Shown here piece by piece: positions 34,483 to 36,175 of a stretch of DNA of 36,175 nucleotides; positions within the stretch are counted from its first letter, which is position 1; the number at the start of each line of letters is the position of its first letter. This DNA is from Oscillospiraceae bacterium (lineage in GTDB: Bacteria; Bacillota; Clostridia; Saccharofermentanales; Fastidiosipilaceae), in the NCBI GenBank assembly GCA_028704415.1, contig JAQWFM010000019.1, positions 1 through 36,175 of the forward strand. Reading direction: 5' to 3'. Position numbers and translations under genes: made by a program. The notes below the pieces were generated by a model. The model was not told the DNA's origin, made no database searches, and saw only the letters and a program-made list of their open reading frames with translations.

Positions 34483-35590
34483 AGCGCTTTCCGCCAATAA
34501 TGACATGTTCGAGCGTCAGATCGTCCCGCAGCAAAATCAGGTCTGCATCTTTACCTTCTTCAATACTGCCTTTATGATCATATTCACCGATCAGCCGGGC
34601 CGGATTGCGCGTCACCATCTTAACGGCACTGGATTCAGGAATCCCAAAATTTACCGCATTTTTGAGCCCGATCCAGACATTAGAGGTACCACCGGCAATC
34701 GTCCCGTCTTCAGTTCTGGCTACGCCATGATTAACCAGCACCGGCTGGCCGCCCAGTTCATAGTGACCGTCAGGTAAACCCGCTGCCCGCATAGCGTCAG
34801 AAATCAAAATCAGGCGGTCATCCCCAAACAGGCGGTAGGCACAATAAACGACTGCCGGATGAATATGCACCCCATCGGCAATTAATTCACCATAGATCCC
34901 TGATTTTACCGCCGCGCCGATTACACCCGGATCACGATGCAGCAAAGGCGGCATCGCATTAAATGTATGGGTCAGGCTGCGTGCGCCCCGGCGAATGGCC
35001 TCCATAGCCGTATCATAATCCGCGGTGGTATGACCGATTGAACAGACGACCTGATCGCCAAACCGGGAGATAAAGTCCAGAGCACCGGGCATTTCAGGCG
35101 CAATGGTCACGACTTTTATTTTCGCCCGGTTCAGATAGTCCGAAAATTCCGCTGCGGTTGGCTTGCGAATACATGATTCAAGATGAGCACCGCGCTTTTT
35201 GGGGCTGATAAAAGGTCCTTCCATATTAAAGCCCAAAGCCTGAGCGCCATCCAATACCGGATGGTTATTAAAAGCCTGCTCCAGCTCCGCTATAGGCGTG
35301 GTCATAGTTGTCGGTAAAAACGCGGTGACGCCCTGGCTGGCCAGATGGCGGCTGACTGTCTGCAGCGCCTCCGGCGTCCCATCCATTGTATCTGCCCCGC
35401 GGGAGCCGTGAATGTGGATATCAATCAGACCTGGTAAAATTTTCAGGTCTCTGGCATTAAGGATATCCTGCTGTTTTGTATAAGGAGCGCCTGGCTTTAA
35501 GATGGCCTTGATTTTACCATCCTCCAGGATCAGGTCTTTAGCTTCCAGGCAAAAATCGCCATTATAAATCATTCCATGATTAATCCGCAT
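34475..35590 (-). CDS. nagA: N-acetylglucosamine-6-phosphate deacetylase
   Basis: Removes acetate from GlcNAc-6-phosphate, giving the substrate of NagB. The 371 residues fit this metal-dependent amidohydrolase. Seen are LPGLIDIHIHGSRG (metal-type histidines 59 and 61), GFNMEGPFISPKKRGAH with the metal-binding glutamate, CSIGHTTADY, LTHTFNAMPPLLHRDPG, and the catalytic aspartate in LISDAMRAAGLPDG. ATG 35590 follows AAAGGA at nine bases. The metallophosphoesterase gene overlaps its end and is probably co-transcribed. An inverted repeat 29 bases upstream of the ATG suggests control by an amino-sugar-responsive repressor. Confidence 0.97.
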   Translation of the reverse strand: MRINHGMIYNGDFCLEAKDLILEDGKIKAILKPGAPYTKQQDILNARDLKILPGLIDIHIHGSRGADTMDGTPEALQTVSRHLASQGVTAFLPTTMTTPIAELEQAFNNHPVLDGAQALGFNMEGPFISPKKRGAHLESCIRKPTAAEFSDYLNRAKIKVVTIAPEMPGALDFISRFGDQVVCSIGHTTADYDTAMEAIRRGARSLTHTFNAMPPLLHRDPGVIGAAVKSGIYGELIADGVHIHPAVVYCAYRLFGDDRLILISDAMRAAGLPDGHYELGGQPVLVNHGVARTEDGTIAGGTSNVWIGLKNAVNFGIPESSAVKMVTRNPARLIGEYDHKGSIEEGKDADLILLRDDLTLEHVIIGGKRYE

Positions 35591-35618
35591 AATAAATCGT
35601 CCTTTACTAGTAAATGCT

Positions 35619-35640
35619 ACTTTGTCGCTTTATACAAAGT
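35619..35640 (-). promoter_or_regulatory. Perfect inverted repeat in front of nagA, candidate operator
   Basis: ACTTTGT (35619-35625) and ACAAAGT (35634-35640) flank eight bases. On the minus strand the repeat contains TATAAA, a possible -10 for nagA, with TGTAAA 17 bases further up as a poor -35. GntR/HutC-type regulators such as NagR bind palindromes of this size at nag genes. The sequence itself does not identify the regulator. Confidence 0.5.
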
Positions 35641-35702
35641 CCAGCTCCTATTTTACAGCAATTTACCATAGCTGCCTACACAGGGGAGACCAAGCCTGGG
35701 TG

Positions 35703-35711
35703 TGGTATAAT
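35703..35711 (+). promoter_or_regulatory. Extended -10 promoter of ydbC-ligA
   Basis: TGGTATAAT (35703-35711) is a perfect extended -10, without a good -35. It sits between GTGG and CCAC (35702-35705, 35713-35716), and the short leader that follows contains TACCG-GATTTAT-CGGTA (35717-35733). Confidence 0.7.
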
Positions 35712-35760
35712 TCCACTACCGGATTTATCGGTATACCCTAAAACTGTTGGAGGTTGACAG

Positions 35761-36003
35761 ATGGCAAAGCAGGAGTTTACGTTTGAAATCGTTAAGCATA
35801 TTGGGGTCCTCAGCACTAATAAGTCTAATTGGAACCGGGAATTAAATGTGGTGCGCTGGAATAACGGCCGGCCTAAATTTGATGTCAGGGACTGGTCGCC
35901 GGAGCACGACAAGATGGGTAAGGGGATCAGCTTTACCGGTGAGGAATTAGCGGTTTTAAAAGAACTGCTGGATGAGACTGACCCTTATGAGTATGATGAA
36001 TAA
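35761..36003 (+). CDS. YdbC-type PC4-family ssDNA-binding protein
   Basis: An 80-aa protein with the compact PC4 fold, seen by FEIVKHIGVLSTNKSNW, ELNVVRWNNGRPKFDVRDWSP and GISFTGEELAVLKELL, and an acidic tail. The family resembles the single-stranded-DNA-binding core of eukaryotic coactivator PC4; the bacterial member YdbC forms a dimer that binds ssDNA. Its role in cells is little known. ATG 35761 follows TTGGAGG by eight bases. ligA starts 18 bases downstream, so the two are probably translated from one message, which fits a role in DNA transactions. Confidence 0.9.
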   Translation: MAKQEFTFEIVKHIGVLSTNKSNWNRELNVVRWNNGRPKFDVRDWSPEHDKMGKGISFTGEELAVLKELLDETDPYEYDE

Positions 36004-36021
36004 CTTTAGGGAGCGTCAGCA

Positions 36022-36175
36022 ATGAGTGACAGTTCAGCAGATTCTGCGGCTCGTTCCCGTTTAGTCGAACTGCGCCAGCAGATAGCGCACCATAATCATC
36101 TGTATTATGATCAGGATGCGCCGGTCATCTCAGACTATGAGTATGACCTGCTGCAGCGGGAGCTGGCCGCGCTTG
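36022..36175 (+). CDS. ligA: NAD-dependent DNA ligase, 5' fragment cut by the window end
   Basis: Only the first 51 codons are present. ATG 36022 follows AGGGAG. After a short polar start, VELRQQIAHHNHLYYDQDAP followed by ISDYEYDLLQREL is the Ia domain that binds the nicotinamide half of NAD and is diagnostic of LigA. The enzyme seals nicks in replication and repair. It is probably transcribed with ydbC. Confidence 0.93.
   Translation, partial: MSDSSADSAARSRLVELRQQIAHHNHLYYDQDAPVISDYEYDLLQRELAAL

Overview
The window reads as a chromosomal, largely housekeeping segment of a Gram-positive bacterium of the Bacillota, most likely Clostridia. The grounds are a sortase, strong GGAGG-type ribosome binding sites, GTG/TTG starts, a Bacillota-style LexA box at uvrB, MutS2, a YdbC-type PC4 protein, a BlaI-family regulator, one-chain PurL and DnaE1-type polymerase. 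Base composition looks even throughout. I see no insertion sequence, phage gene, CRISPR array or integration scar. The species cannot be named from this stretch.

Layout. 1-300: two tRNA genes on the minus strand (CAT anticodon, then Tyr-GTA) behind a near-consensus promoter. 300-528: no protein gene, but a minus-strand promoter-like -10, a nested inverted repeat and a terminator-like hairpin that together could mark a small RNA. 529-3413: an MBOAT O-acyltransferase and a DHHW-motif partner; the N-terminus of the MBOAT gene is broken by one in-frame amber codon. 3576-5987: glycogen phosphorylase. 6006-7457: a sortase (-) divergent from a BlaI-type regulator (+). 7443-10185: argG-argH (-) with candidate ArgR sites. 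10490-18731: htpG, purL and uvrB (+), the last with a LexA box. 18858-20603: phosphohexomutase. 20674-28586: dnaE-pfkA-pgsA-mutS2, probably co-transcribed. 28693-33365: nagB, valS and fba. 33523-35590: nagA plus a membrane-anchored metallophosphoesterase (-). 35761-36175: ydbC and the 5' end of ligA.

Working together: glgP, the phosphohexomutase, pfkA and fba link glycogen breakdown to glycolysis. nagA and nagB, on opposite strands about 5 kb apart, feed amino-sugars in as fructose-6-phosphate. argG/argH complete arginine synthesis. dnaE, mutS2, uvrB, ligA and ydbC are replication, repair and ssDNA functions. The MBOAT/DHHW pair and the sortase act at the cell surface.

I did not find a convincing new multi-gene system. 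The most unusual observations are the amber codon in an otherwise intact MBOAT gene, the possible minus-strand small RNA at 305-475, the tandem duplication across the mutS2 stop codon, regulatory inverted repeats at the argG, uvrB, nagA and sortase promoters, and N-terminal tails on PfkA and UvrB. All promoter, operator and terminator calls were made by eye.
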